Source of the DNA: Trileptium ribeirensis
Taxonomy: Eukaryota > Nematoda > Enoplea > Enoplida > Thoracostomopsidae
DNA: 64,000 nt
Direction: 5' to 3'
Assembly (NCBI GenBank): GCA_030248225.1
Contig: JASANE010020269.1
Span: 1-64,000 of the forward strand
The notes below the pieces were generated by a model. That model did not search any database. It was not told where the DNA came from and saw only the letters and a program-made list of their open reading frames with translations. The position numbers and the translations under genes are program-made. Every line of letters starts with the position of its first letter. Positions within the stretch are counted from its first letter, which is position 1. This document shows positions 1-12,716 of the stretch, piece after piece.

Positions 1-3000
1 AAGTGTTAACTACTAAACCTACGGCGGTTCCATGATTCATGTACATGTTACGTTTTCTAAGTGAATGTAATTTTCAATAACCATTTTCCAATGTCTTGTG
101 TGGTGATGCTCATATATGACCTTCCATGAGCTGGATCAAAATCTTGATGCAGACGGGTTGCGAAGTCTACGAATTTAGTTTGCGGGTGATATACTACCAC
201 CCTTCAGGTCACTGGTTAAGATTATTGATCAGTTTTCAAGTCTGACAGAAACATTAAGCACAACTACACAGACAAGACGGATGAATAAATGTTACATGAA
301 TTGAACTTAAGCACAAAAAATAAAACACAAATTAATAACATCTAGAATAACTGTTTCCAGAATTAATAACCATCTTTTCTACTTTTCAAATGTAATCAAT
401 ACATCAAAATAAAATAAAAACGTTAGTAACGTCTGAATGAAATTTACCTTTAAAGGTATAAAGTTGCATATTCGGATTGCATGAAGTATGAATCCCGAAT
501 TTTGGCCGAACATCCAGACATGAGATAGACATATCATAACCCATCACTACGCCGTAAGCTGTAAAATTGAAATTAGTTTGCCATAACTAAATGAATTCCA
601 TAGAAGTCCGCTCGTAAACGAAATAAAGTTACATTATTTTCTAGTATTTATATGGCTATGGCCATATTTCATCCCCGTCTTACATTGTAAATGACAAAAT
701 GCTAAAACAAAGTGGTGGTTTTGCTTAGGCAATACTATAATAATTACAGCTTTTCAAACATGCTCTTGCTTGATACAATTAACAGCTACACACGCCACTA
801 TGTAAATAAAACAGGTGTCCAAGGCCTGTTGGCTTAAGATCGTAATCAAAAATATTCCTTATGCTCCCCAATGTTTGGCTTAAATTTTTATAATTTTGCT
901 AAAATTTTCCGCGCGCCTTCGGTGGTGGGAGTACATATGTCTTAGGGGTATAACTTTTAGGGAATAAGCCCCCACCGCCTTTAAGTAATGTAATACACAT
1001 GTAATAAAATCAAACATACATGCCTACTAAATCGGTTTCAAATAAACCTTTTATCATCTACAAAGCTTTTTAAGTGTCGGGGCGACAGAAGCAATTGAAT
1101 AGGGACTCATACTGCGACGCATTTTACTTGTGCAACTATGATCAATCGGTATCGAAGATGATTTGGACTGTGAAGACACTGTGGAATGAGGTGACATCGA
1201 AGGAGACGATGGTGCAGTTGATGACGATGATGAAAACTCGTTTGGTGCTGTTGTGGTTATGGTGCAATCGCGTAGCTTCCTACAACATTTTAAACACGCC
1301 AGTAACGAAAATATTTATATTAATTAAAAATGTACCATGTATATCACAATTTACTGTTGAAACAGAGTGAGTGTAGAAAGCGGAAATTTCCTCACGTAGC
1401 ATACAGTTATGAAGAACTTATTTTGGTCACATAACACTTCACTCACTACCTTGATGTATTTTTGCAGATATTTTATTCGATGCGTAATGAAATGTAGTTG
1501 TGAATCCCATTGATTTCCACCTAATCATTTGATCCTTCAACATTTCACCACACAAATCTTGCCAGCGTCATCGAAACCAAGAATCGTCTCATCAAGAGTT
1601 ACATCTTTACTGTTACACATTTTCGTTGGAGCAGTAGTTTCCGAGATATTAAGCCAAACTTAAAAATAATCAAAACGTGAAATTTTCAGAACGTGGGTTT
1701 CGCGCTTGTTATGGGCGAACGAGTCTTAGTCTTATAACCATAGTTAAACCCTTAAATACATTGGTAAACCTGCATTGTATTAACCCTGTGGGACGGTGCA
1801 ATGACCAAATTTGTTCAGTTTAATCACGAAAAGTAGTAAAAAAATTTTACTTTAACATAGATGTATGCAGAGGACTACAATGTGTCCATATTCTATGTAT
1901 ATATGCATCAAAAACCTTCAAATTATATTTTTCTTAAAATTTCTTATTTATAAATTTCAAATTTTTTCATATTTTTGGTTGTTGGAGCAAGAAATAAACG
2001 GTTCTACAGTTTTGATAGACACTGAGATATGACTATGTGATTCGACAAGAAACTGTGTCCATAGAAATCGATATAAGGCAAACCTATAGCATGCTGCTAA
2101 CCAAGTGCGATTTGTAAAGGTTTTGCAAGAAAATGGTGCCTCTGTTATTTGTGTACTCTACATATAAAATGTGATCTGTGACACATATGTCAATGTTACG
2201 TTCACAAGTATGTAGGGAATTACATTGTGTACAAGAAATAAGTTCAGATATACACTATTACGGCGCCGCATTCTAGCTAGAGCCGTGGGGATCCTGCGGC
2301 ATCCTAGCCCGCCCTCATTTCCACCATATGTACGCTTCTAAATACGAAAGCTGTTCCCAAAAGTTATATGGATTACTATATTTTTGCAACACTTTAAAAA
2401 CTGCACCAGCTAGAAATATTTCGAGCTCTTCTAAACAGTGACATGGTCATATTACCGCCAATATTTGTCCATTTTTGTTTCGCTCTGACATGCGAATAAG
2501 ATCGAGCTGCATTGCGTAGAAACATCTTTGTCGTTGATTTTTACGTTCATTTTATGATGTTTTAAAGTTGGGCATAAAATACATACTGGTATGAATAATT
2601 GAAATATTTGTTTGGTGACTGTCGCAACTAAAATTAATTGATTGGTCAACAAATAATTGATTAGTGATTTGCCAATTAATTTTCACAGTCCCTGGCCGCG
2701 GGTATCAAACAGCTTAATCTGAAAAGACTTGAAAAACATCTGTTGCTACATTTAACAGCTATTCGGTGTTACAATCTGCTGTGATCTTTGAAAGAATTTC
2801 CTAACAGCTGTCTCAGCCATCGGCTCAAAAATTTTTTAGAGAATTTAAAGACTGGACAGTGTGAGATGAAATTTTTGGAATTATTTGAACAGATTTCACT
2901 ATTTTAGATTTAAAAATTTGGGGACCGCGGACACCTGGATCATTGAGGACCCGAGGAGTCAAATTCTACATTATTACACCCCATTCATTCAGGTTAATTT

Positions 3001-5328
3001 TAAATGAGGTTTGCTGGATTATGCGGTGGTACCTGTGACGGTGTTGTATCGCATCGCGTCGGTTGTAGTGTCAACATGTCTCTGGTACAAATCAACTGTT
3101 TTTACACAGAATACATTTTTCATGGTGGTATATTGTTTCTACGCAGCCATATGGCAGGTTTGTTTTATTGAGACGCCTACCTAAACGGAGATATATTATT
3201 TGCAGCTTATAAACACACCAGTAAATGTAGCGAACAATAAGCACTCACACTACGTTGACATTCTGTTGCTGGGCATTCATCAGGGTGGTATGATGTTTCA
3301 GCACACGTACCATGGTGGTATGCCGTTTATGTCCGCCCAGAATCGGAAGTCGGGAGTTTCGGGTTGCGCGCAGGGCAGCCAGCATGCGGCTAGAGGGGTT
3401 TCATTAATAATGAAAAAACAAAGAGAAAGACTAAGAGCAAAACTATTAAAGCCATGAAGGTCTTTCATGTAGCATGTAGCGGAATTTTTAACTGACTGGA
3501 CATTTACAGACATACCAAATATCACGCAAATCTTTAAAACGTTTTTACAGCAGCGATGTGGCAAACAATGGAAGTTGCAATATATATACATAATCTAAGG
3601 GACATCTTAGCATGCTCAGGCTGTATTTGACACATTTCAATGCATAGAAGCCAATATTAATTCAGGTCGGAAACAAAAAATCCGGTGAGGCCTTTTTAAA
3701 GTATCACGATCGTACTATAACTATTTCTAAAGCGCCTGAAAGCATGAGAAATCGACGGGTATTCAAAATACATATTTTAAAAATTCCATGTTGTTTCCCA
3801 CCTCAATTTGAGTCTGCTTATAGTTATGATTAGTATGACGTGCAAATCAGCTGTTACAATCGCATAAACGTTACGATTTGTATATTTGCCTCACCTCCAG
3901 CTATAAGCGTTTGTGGTGCTTTTGTAGTTCATTGGTAGCGCGTGTGTTGGAGAATTTCCTGCCCGGCTTCCAACTCTGTGCACACCCTCGCAACGATATG
4001 CTGTTCTGACAAAAAATACACGTGAATTTTTGTACTATTGCATAATATATGTATGTTTGAAAACGTCACGTCCGTGCCAATATTTTTATCAAACGGTTAC
4101 AGCATTTCTCATTTTTATATTTAATAAATAGACATACACAGAACAAAACATGATATATCGCCGGTTTTATACAATAATAGCCTAAGTCCAAAATTACGAA
4201 ATTATAGTTAACCTTACCAACGTGTAGAGCGTAGTCGATTTAGTTTGTAGACGTGGCGGCCTAAGTCCAACGATATTGTATACAGTTATATGAACGTAGG
4301 ATAAAACGACGTATCTCATATATTATATCGGAGTAGCAAATGTTAGAATGATTGAACTAAAATTTGTTAGCGTCATATTTATATTATGTACCAATTGATA
4401 CTTTGATAGTTTTGACATAAACTGTGATCCGATGTTGCAGTTGGTATACCATGAAATCATTCCGCACTGATATATATAATATTTAAACATTTGGAATACG
4501 TAAAATATATTGAATATGTGCAAATAAACCATTTGTGCTGTATGCCATATGCTGTATCAATGCTTATCTTCGCTATTACCTCATGTTATCATCCGCATTT
4601 TGCATGATATACTATGAATGAAAACCCCAACATCATTATCGAAATATCGATATACTATTACGAAAAACTTTTACACGTCTAAGGTTTGAATACACAACGT
4701 CAACTTAATTTTTTCGCTGTTTTAGCAAACTGCAACTCATGATATTTTCAGTCATTTAAGACACTCAGAAAGTAAAAATTGCTTTGCTTTCACTGTGCAT
4801 CAGCCCATTAGCCACTAAGTAACTGATAATAAATGCAAACTTTGCATCACTTAAAGTTTAAATAGTTTGAGTAAGGAAGACTTGATAACTCAATGATTAA
4901 TCTATGACTCCGATAAAATTTTAGTTCTTTATATAAATCTTTTTTGACGCTATAATGGGTATTCATAAGGGATTCTCGAAATCCTGTAAACTGCAACTGC
5001 TGTCTATTGTAAATTGTCGCCAGGTACCGTTAAGAATTTTAACTTGATCATACCATATTAATGTATTCACATGACAGTCCTAGCTCCAATGTTTGGTTCT
5101 TTTCCATTATCCCCCCAGCCCGCGCTTATCATATCCATATTTAGTTATACTATTTCTATTTCTTTTAAAGACTATTTCTTTTCAAGGCTGTATTATTAAA
5201 ACTTATTCTTTTTTCTGATAGCTACTTAGATCGATAAATATTTTTCGTGCTGTATATAAACATTATTACGAGCTGCATATTTACGTATAATTCTATATTC
5301 TATATTCATATTTACTATGTAAATATAG
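1..5328. other. No gene recognised; A+T-rich DNA
   Basis: Only short unconserved open frames are present. A stretch near 1,160-1,250 reads as an acidic D/E-rich peptide in one frame but is broken by stops. The trinucleotide-like text GGTGGTA recurs around 3,120-3,320. I find no RNA gene, no recognisable transposon and no splice-bounded conserved peptide. Confidence 0.6.
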
Positions 5329-5455
5329 CTGGGAATAACCGGAATCGAGCTTTTAAACCAGATCCTGAACCTTGTCTTCAAAATTTATATATAGTAAAAC
5401 AGATGAAAGAAATGATTCTACAGTGGGTTTAAATCGTAGTAAAATAACTTTTACA

Positions 5456-5866
5456 CTAGTCGGAGTTTGTGAGCGGAGCTTGGGCTGTGGCAATACGAAT
5501 GTACTCAATTTTATGTTCTTGTAACTACATTGCATAGGGCAAAGGGCTTTATAATTGGTAAAAATATTATATTTGAATTCTTCGACCCAAAAACCCTATA
5601 ATGGTTTGATCGAAACGATTCTATTTCAATAAATAATACAAATATTGCAAAATTTTCTATTTTAGCTGCATAAGCTTAACTAATTAGCTAATTACTAATT
5701 AACCACTCAAAATTTTTTAATCCCAAATATCAGGTGCACACTCTGACATGATAGGCTTTCAAACAAAAAAAGTTTTTTAAAACCGGTTCAGTGGTTCTTG
5801 AGATCCGTCGGACCGAACGAACGAACGAACTAACGAACGGACGGACATCGACCTTTTTACACCTCA
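5456..5866 (+). repeat. Dispersed repeat R1, copy A
   Basis: About 410 bp starting GTCGGAGTTTGTGAGCGGAG and ending with a GAAC/GGAC-type tract followed by CATCGACCTTTTTAC. Two further copies lie at 20,271-20,769 and 23,459-23,910. Shared landmarks are TTCTTCGACCCAAAA, ATCAGGTGCACACTC, GGCTTTCAAAC and GTGGTTCTTGAGATCCGTC. No protein is encoded. It sits between the two halves of a hAT-like element and so inserted there, or replaced the middle of it. Confidence 0.8.
5813..5846 (+). repeat. GAAC/GGAC simple repeat in R1
   Basis: A run of GAAC units with one CTAAC variant, ending in two GGAC units. The same tract is shorter in the other R1 copies, so repeat number varies within the family. Confidence 0.85.
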
Positions 5867-6154
5867 GACTTGTGAATGGGTATAGTAGCTGCTACAAAAC
5901 TAACTAACTTGCTAACAAACTCCTGCAGGGTCAAAATCATAAATTATGTGTCCTACTTAAGTTTCACAGGGCAATTTTCTGGGTTAATCTTTTCTTTCGT
6001 TTGGTTGGCTTGGACCTTGGTTACTATGTATCTATTACATGTTAAGATCACAGATGAGCAAAAAATGTGGAATATTTTAAAGAAAATTTTTAAACCGTAA
6101 TTAAGACTCCGGTATGTTTTTTTCGGTTATTTCTTGGTATTTAAATATATATGT

Positions 6155-7317
6155 TAGAGAATAACCAGAATTCCGCTTCCGGCGAAAATCACGTTCCGGT
6201 TTCGGTCCGGCAAAAGGCAAAAACCATACTGGAGCCGAAATTCCGGATTAAGAAATTTTGTTTGAAATTTTCCAAATTTTTGATTCATCTGTGGTTCAAA
6301 CATATGTAATATACACAATGATCAAGTTCTAATACAACCAAACAAAAGAAAAGATTAACACAGCAAATTGTCGTGTGAAACGGAAGTAGGACACATAATT
6401 TCATTAGGAATTTTTCATCTTAACTCTGCAGGAATTTGTTAGCAAAACAAAGCCAGCTCGATGTTTGTAAAAGCTATTTAACACATTCAGAAGTCTGCGG
6501 GGTATGTTAGAATTAAACTCGGTGACAGAGTATTGATAACTTAGAAGTATATACTTAGCTATAAGCTTGGCTAATATAATTTGCTTCAAGCAATATCCAT
6601 TGCGTTTGTAAACTTTGTAAATCAATCTACACTGAAGTAAAGTAACATAACTGCAACGCAGCCAGAAACTGCGTTCTTCGCAATGAACTGTATTTATTGA
6701 AGCTGTGCGAGCAGTATAACTATTTGTCTCATTTATATATCATTCTGATCTGAAAGTTATCATCTAGCTGACGGGCATTGGTTGCCCAACGCTAGCATAA
6801 GCAATGTCTCTGACCACTGAGCAGAAAATTATACTATACCTTCCTTTATAGTAGAACCACATAAACCAATAATTTTAAGTTTCCTGCAGAATATGTAACT
6901 AATGTATGTGTAGTAAAGGAAGGCGATTGAAGACAGAACGAAAGTGTTTAGTCTACGCTTCATGAAAGCATATTTATTTGCAAACATGGTCCGTTTGATA
7001 CAATTTAAGCAAGGCAATATAGTGGAAAACATTTTTTGCTTTGGGGATCCAGAAACCAACATATTGTTCGACAAATAAACATTATTAGCTTTCTCAGTCT
7101 CTTCAAAGTTCCAGAGATGCAATAATGCCATAGCTTAATACACTAAGCTTAATTAAAAGTTATTTTTAGTACATTTTAAATCCAATGTGTCTTCATTTCT
7201 CCATTCATCTGTTTTACTATATATAAGTTTCGAGGAGCAGGTTCCGGTTCCGGGTCCGGTTTAAATGGACGGTTCCGGTTGTTTGTTTCGGTAAATTTCG
7301 GTTCTGGTTATTCCCTG
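6155..7317 (-). mobile_element. hAT-like non-autonomous element, copy 2 (inverted)
   Basis: The 1,163-bp copy lies opposite to its neighbours. Its ends read TAGAGAATAACC and GGTTATTCCCTG, an inverted pair related to CAGGGAATAACC. Subterminal CCGGAACC-type repeats are dense near both ends. The interior carries relics of a protein frame (6,829-7,131 minus) that also reads in copy 3, with shared FCRKLKIIGL and RRLNTF/RRLHTF. This may be the C-terminal part of a transposase, but I cannot confirm the family from it. Confidence 0.75.
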
Positions 7318-7779
7318 TAAATACAATAAAACGTATTCGAATAAGTTTTTAGTATATACTTTTAAATATGCTAAGAACCGACGTAAATATAATCAAATAA
7401 TGTAGAAATATATGGAATTGATAGTAAAATTTAAATATGCTAATATTAAAAAAACATGGCAAAACTTTATGAAATAGACCGAGATCTGTTGAAAATTCAT
7501 ATGCATGAACACAAACGTTATTAGAACATATTAAGCATGTGTTGTATATAAGGTGGTGCTCCGGAAAGTGGTAAAAACTGTACGCAAATTAAAGCATATA
7601 TAATAAAATGTATGTAAATATATTTTCATGCAGCAAAATATTTTTAATTTCGTGATAAAAGTATTTCAGATCTCATACAAGTTGACTAACAAAGTATGCA
7701 GATGGAAACGATTACAAGTATGCGCAGTCCCGAGGGCTAGCAGAGGTGTAGACCCGCAAGCGCTTTCGTACCCGCATGG

Positions 7780-8906
7780 CAGGGAATAACCGGAACCAAA
7801 ATTTACCGGAACCGGAACCGTCCATTTATACCGGATCCGGAACCTGGTCTTCGAAATTTATATATAGTAAAACAGATGATGGAAGAAATGAAGGTATAGT
7901 GGATTTAAAATGCATTAAAAATATCTTTTACATTAAACTAAAGGTTTTGCGATGGTATTTTGCCTTTCTGAAACTTTAAAGACACTGATGAAGCTAATAA
8001 TGTTTATTTATCGATCAAATATGTCGATTTTTGGTCACCCAGAGCAAAAATGCCTTCCACTATACACCATTGCATATACTGCGTCAAATCGAATATGCTT
8101 ACAAAGCTTGGAGCGTAGACTACACACTTTCGCTCTGTCTCCAGTCGCCTCCCTATACTACACATACGTTTGTTGTATGTTCTTCTGTAGGAAACTTAAA
8201 ATTATTGGTTTATATGATTCTAAGAGAAAATAATAGATAGAAGGTAATTTTCTGATCAGTGGCCAGAGACACTGTTTAGGCTAGCGTTGGACAAACAGTA
8301 CCCGTCAGTTAGATCATAATGATGATAACTTTCTAATCAGAATGCTATAAATAAGACACACTGTGATGCTGGTCGCACAGTTTCAATAAATACAGTTCAT
8401 TGCCAAGAAAGCAGTTTCTAGCTGCGTTGCAGATAACGTTAGTTTACTTCAATTTAGACTGATTTACCAAGTTTACAAGCGCGCCAAGCATACCCTAAGT
8501 ACTTCTGCGTAAGCCATACTCTGTTACCGATTTGGACCGGTTTAATTCAAACGTATCCCACAGACTTCTGGATGTGTAAAATAGCTGCTACACGCATCGA
8601 CCTGGCTTTGATTTAACAAACTCCTATAGGTTATTATGAAAAATTCCTGCTCAAATTATGTGCCCTACTTACGTTTTACATGGCAAATTGGTTAGTTAAT
8701 CTTTTCTTTTGCTTGGTTGTATTGGAGCTTGATCATTGTATAATATATATTACATATGTTTGGATTACAGGATAAAGCCAAAAACGTGAAAAATTTCAAA
8801 CAAAATTTTTAAACCGGAATTCCGGTTCCGGTATGGTTTTTGCCCTTTGCCGGAACCGGAACCGGAACACGATTTTCGCCGGAACCGGAATTCCGGTTAC
8901 TCCCTG
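7780..8906 (+). mobile_element. hAT-like non-autonomous element, copy 3
   Basis: The copy starts CAGGGAATAACCGGAA and ends TTCCGGTTACTCCCTG, inverted termini of about 15 bp followed by runs of CCGGAACC on both sides. CAGGG-type ends suggest the hAT superfamily. The interior contains CTATAAATAAGAC (about 8,345) and, about 40 bp on, TTTCAATAAATACAG, spaced like an LTR promoter and polyadenylation signal; the same pair is in copy 2. No exact 8-bp target duplication is visible, so the superfamily call is tentative. Confidence 0.75.
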
Positions 8907-10129
8907 ATATATATGTATATAAAAAGCACATGCATACAAGTTTTTATACATGTTAAAATACATTTATACACCGTTTTTATGATAACTGCTGTTTTTTTAT
9001 TTTGACGGGAATTGACACCTGAATTGCTCGGATTTCCGTTTCCAAGAGAATTTTGTAATTTAGGATAGACCTGGACTGTTTTGTATAATGACTGCTTGTG
9101 GTGTAGTTGAGTGTTGATGGGTTCTGGTATTCAATCTCAAATTCCTAATTGTGTTTTAAGCGCGAAAATATATTAGTGCTTTCTGCTTTTTTCCATCGTC
9201 GTCTTGGTAACTATAACCCGAGGTTCATCAACACTCGTCACCTTAATGATTGTCGCTGCAGAGTACCGAAAAGTCCTATTTCCCGTAAAGAAGACGTCAG
9301 CAGGATCTCTGAATCCTGCAACCTCAACAGCAGGAATTTTTATTCGATATGAGGCGTTAACAGACAAATTTACGGTTGTACTAAATTTATTGAAAAAACA
9401 CCAGAATTATGAATTTTTAGGCGAGGGTAATTGAAACGGACCGAGCGAAGCAAGCAGAATTTTCAATATAGTTCTAAGGGAAAGAACGTAAAAAATTTAT
9501 GCCTATCGGTGTTTTAAATTGTCTTCAAAAATAATTTTGAAAACGTTTTGTTCCATATCAAAGGTCATGACGATGTACTCTTTATGCAGTTCATATTAAG
9601 ATGTGTGCAGTCACTGAACACGGTTACGAAAGACCCGCAGTGCTCGTTACACTGCAGTTGCCGTTGCACTGTAATGACGATGCGGTCAGTCGCTACAAGC
9701 TTCGTGCAACATCTGACCTTTTTAACGACGCTTGTACCGACTATAGCGGTTGCTGTTACACTGCTTGTAACAATATTGTTTGAATTTGCATGCTGAATGT
9801 AACGATATCAAAAGTTGCCACACGATGATGTAACAAGGAATATGTATGCACTGCATCTGTAACAGAAACCGTAGTGGCTGCACACTAGTGTAGGAACAGA
9901 GAACACAAGCTATGATTGTGCTTTGCACTGTTGTTGCTGAAATCCGTGGTTCAATGTTGCGTTAATCAATTCAAGATATTTTTGTTTGAGTAACGGTATG
10001 GTACAAATTATGTTTTCAGTGCTATATTTTCAAATTAACTTGAATTTTCCTTCCATTACAGATATTAACTGGAAGGCAGCTCAAGCCACGATTGTGTAGC
10101 GAGCAGTATCACTGAGAAGAGAACATGCG
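8907..10129. other. No gene recognised
   Basis: Region 9,150-9,430 is less A+T-rich and has overlapping short open frames on both strands, none recognised. Region 9,600-9,930 has several near-repeats of GTTACACTG and GTTGC text. A GAGCGAAGCAAGC stretch near 9,444 resembles the GC-rich tails of R1-type repeats. Confidence 0.5.
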
Positions 10130-10550
10130 ATATTTATAGTCACATACACATTCAAACGCATCAACTCACCATTTTTGCCAGCCTCGACAACCTTTATAAT
10201 CACATATTTAACAAACTACAATATTAAATTGAAACCCACAAAGTATTATGCCAAAAAGGGTATATAGGTCAAAGATACATTAAAATGAATCATGTCATCG
10301 TGTTCAGAATCCCTGAAAGCCTTTATAACCCCAAATGCTACAAATTATAACATTTTGTTTAAAATCACGGAGTAACATATGTCTCAGTGGTATCATGAGA
10401 TACAGTACCATTCCAAAAAATTTACACCGGTCACAGATATACTCAAATAAATCACTTCATCGTTTTCAGCATCCTCGAAAACCTTTACAACCATAAATAC
10501 AACAAAATATAACATTATGCTTTAAAGCAATCATCCAACATTTATAGCTC
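10130..10550 (+). repeat. Degenerate tandem array, period about 163 bp
   Basis: Two well-matched units start near 10,283 and 10,446, each with CATCGT.TTCAG.ATCC and ATAACATT; a poorer unit precedes them from about 10,150 with CCTCGACAACCTTTATAA. The spacing is about 163 bp. No coding potential is seen. Confidence 0.65.
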
Positions 10551-10825
10551 AAACTTAATACCAAGATTATAAATATGCAAGTCTTGGACGTATGTGTTAC
10601 GTTCCAGGGACTAAGTAGGCGAAAGTTCGGAATTTGTAACAAATTTCATGAAAAATTATATATATATAATCTCATTCATTTTTACTTCGCAGGGGTATAC
10701 CACTTGTCGCATTGGACGTATACAACAAAATGCAACAGCTTTCACCGTATTAGTAATTTCGAAAACAAATAGACCGTAGGTACGAATGTAAGGTAATGGG
10801 TTACCCTAAACGTCGGACAATCCCT

Positions 10826-11060
10826 TCAAGCCAAATCTAACGCATCCCTTCCTGAAGCATCTGAATGCGTGCAAACAAATTTTAGCAAAAATTTGGGGAA
10901 ATATGGGAAATAGGGTGAAAATATGCAAAAATAGGGGAAACTATGAAAAAAATTTCGCAAATTGGCGAAAATTTGGAAAAATTTTAGTAAAACTTGGAAA
11001 AATTTTGGGTCTTTTGAAACTAAAAATTTACCTCTGACGTTCCCCACCTGAGGCGGCGGA
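10826..11060 (-). repeat. R3-type repeat, single unit
   Basis: On the minus strand this reads as runs of CCAATTT, TTCCCC and TTTGC text followed by GATGCTTCAGGAAGG. The same order (AATTTTCC runs, then AGAAGCCTCAGGGG) occurs in the tandem units at 21,208-22,150. Similarity is in pattern and is diverged. Confidence 0.5.
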
Positions 11061-11374
11061 CCTTCGACACCCATGCTTTAGCCCAGTCTAGTACTCTAAG
11101 CAAAGCCAAGCGCCATGGCTTTACTAAACATGGTATTTGTGCCCAATAGTCTCCGCCTGGAATAATAGCTACGGAAGACGAGGACCGCTGTAATGCTGCG
11201 GTAAAACATATTTTCATCTGTATGCAGTAATGATAATGGTGTAATCCCTAACTTTGCAATGCCCAGGCATTATGTTAATAATAAGCTATGTTGGGTTCCA
11301 TTTACACCAACAATCACAACAAAATGTGCACAAAAAACCAACGCGAATCGCGAACGACCGAAAACGCAAAGAAC

Positions 11375-11392
11375 GTTCGTTTTCAAACGAAC
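11375..11392. repeat. Perfect short hairpin
   Basis: GTTCGTTT and AAACGAAC flank a TC spacer, an 8-bp perfect stem. It sits in a CG-rich patch with repeated AACGCAAAG text (11,340-11,450) just before the LINE remnant. No function is evident. Confidence 0.6.
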
Positions 11393-11499
11393 ATAAACGC
11401 AAAGAAACGTTGGTTGTACTGTGCGTTTATAAAAAAAAATTTTTTGCGTTCGTTTTTTGCACTTTTTTATTTCCATGACTGAATGTTCACAAACTTTTA

Positions 11500-12716
11500 A
11501 GCAAGTTGAAAAATAAGAAGAGTCACTCCCTTGATGGATTTACTCAGTGCTTCCTAAAACGATGTAAAAATGCTGTGCGTTTTCCATTGCCTGATATTTC
11601 TACGGTAGACATAACTCCTATTGATTTTGCAAAAGCATTTGATGCTGTCTCGCACAATAAACTGGTTGCTACACATGTCTCTGCTGGAATAAAAGAAACT
11701 TACTAAGTTGGCTCAAAGGTTGTTTAACGAATCGCAATTTTCGAATTAAAATAAATAATAGGTTCTCCGAGGCCCAGCCTGTCACCACACGGCAGTGTTC
11801 TACAATACCGTTTTTATTGTATTTATATTAATGGCATTTTATATATCTGTGATGTCTCATCTAAACTATTTGCGGAGTATGTTAAGCTTTATTCTGAGAT
11901 ACGTCGCGATAACTCCAAAGCTGGTCGAGTTGCTCTTCAAAATCGTTTTTAAAGTATGTTGAAAAGTGGGCACATGATTGGCAACTAAGTACTTTAACTT
12001 CAAAATACGGCATTTTACACCTATCTAATAAGTACAACACTGACCATCATGAGCATCTCCTGTCTGGTCACATATTATTAAATGCGTAAGATCTCGGTGT
12101 CAAATCAAATTGCCTTTTAAAATTTAACCTTCACTGCAACATAATAGTTACAAAGGCGTAACGCGTTATTAACTTTCTAATTCAGTGTTTTGCCGGTGAC
12201 CAAATTGCCTTTTTAACTGCGTATCGCGTATACATGAGACCTATGCTGGAACGCTCTCAGACGTGGCCGCCATCAGTGTTCATGGATATCGACTTCCTTG
12301 AACGTGTTCAAAGATATTTTACGCATAGGTTTTCGCGCGGCTGGGAATCGACCAAGTCCATTATCATGCCAGATTGAAATTTTCCAAACTAGATGCCCTA
12401 GAACAAAGGCGACTCAAACTTGATCTAGTTATGGTAATCAAATATTTTCATCAAGAAATTAACACAAGTCGTAATTTTTTGTGTTCTCAGGAAACTGGCA
12501 AACAACAGATCATTTGTTCAAACTAAAAAACCGCAAATTCAAGACTAACACGCTGAAACATTGTTTTGTGTTCCGAATAATTGAGGCAGGGAATTCTCTT
12601 CCAGATATGTTACAAGAACGAAAGCTAGCAAATGAAGTCGACGCAAATTTTTTAGAACAATGCGGTACAAAATTGACCTTAACAGACTATTTGCCTATCG
12701 ACAGAAATTTAGATTA
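11500..12716 (+). pseudogene. Dead LINE reverse transcriptase remnant (CR1/jockey-type), LINE C
   Basis: Frame-shifting fragments run in the order of a non-LTR reverse transcriptase. IDFAKAFDAVSHNKL (catalytic motif A) lies about 11,616-11,665. After a frameshift come LLSWLKGCLTNR and FSEAQPVTT near 11,700-11,790. LFAEYVKLYSE near 11,865 is a broken YADD box, and LERVQRYFTHRF lies near 12,300. The C-terminal RIIEAGNSLPDML frame is at 12,481-12,716. Stops and frameshifts are numerous, and no endonuclease domain is visible upstream, so the copy is 5'-truncated and dead. Confidence 0.85.

Larger units (their letters stand above)
5329..6136 (+). mobile_element. hAT-like non-autonomous element, copy 1, with a nested repeat
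   Basis: The left end reads CTGGGAATAACCGGAA and the right end degenerates to CGGTTATTTCTTG; both match the other two copies of this family at 6,155-7,317 and 7,780-8,906. The left segment (to about 5,440) and the right segment (from about 5,880) are colinear with copy 3, but an unrelated dispersed repeat (5,456-5,866) occupies the middle. No 8-bp target duplication is clear by eye. No intact coding sequence remains. Confidence 0.65.

Noticed and set aside
1074..1370. 98-codon open frame and an acidic D/E-rich frame in the same place
   Set aside because: The first does not begin with ATG and has no recognised motif; the acidic frame has internal stops.
6829..7131. 100-codon frame shared in part with 7,952-8,233
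   Set aside because: The two copies keep some peptide similarity (CRKLKIIGL), but this also follows from DNA similarity of the repeat. I could not match it to a hAT transposase with confidence.
9149..9434. Overlapping open frames on both strands in a less A+T-rich patch
   Set aside because: No motif recognised; dual-strand openness is expected when stop codons are few.
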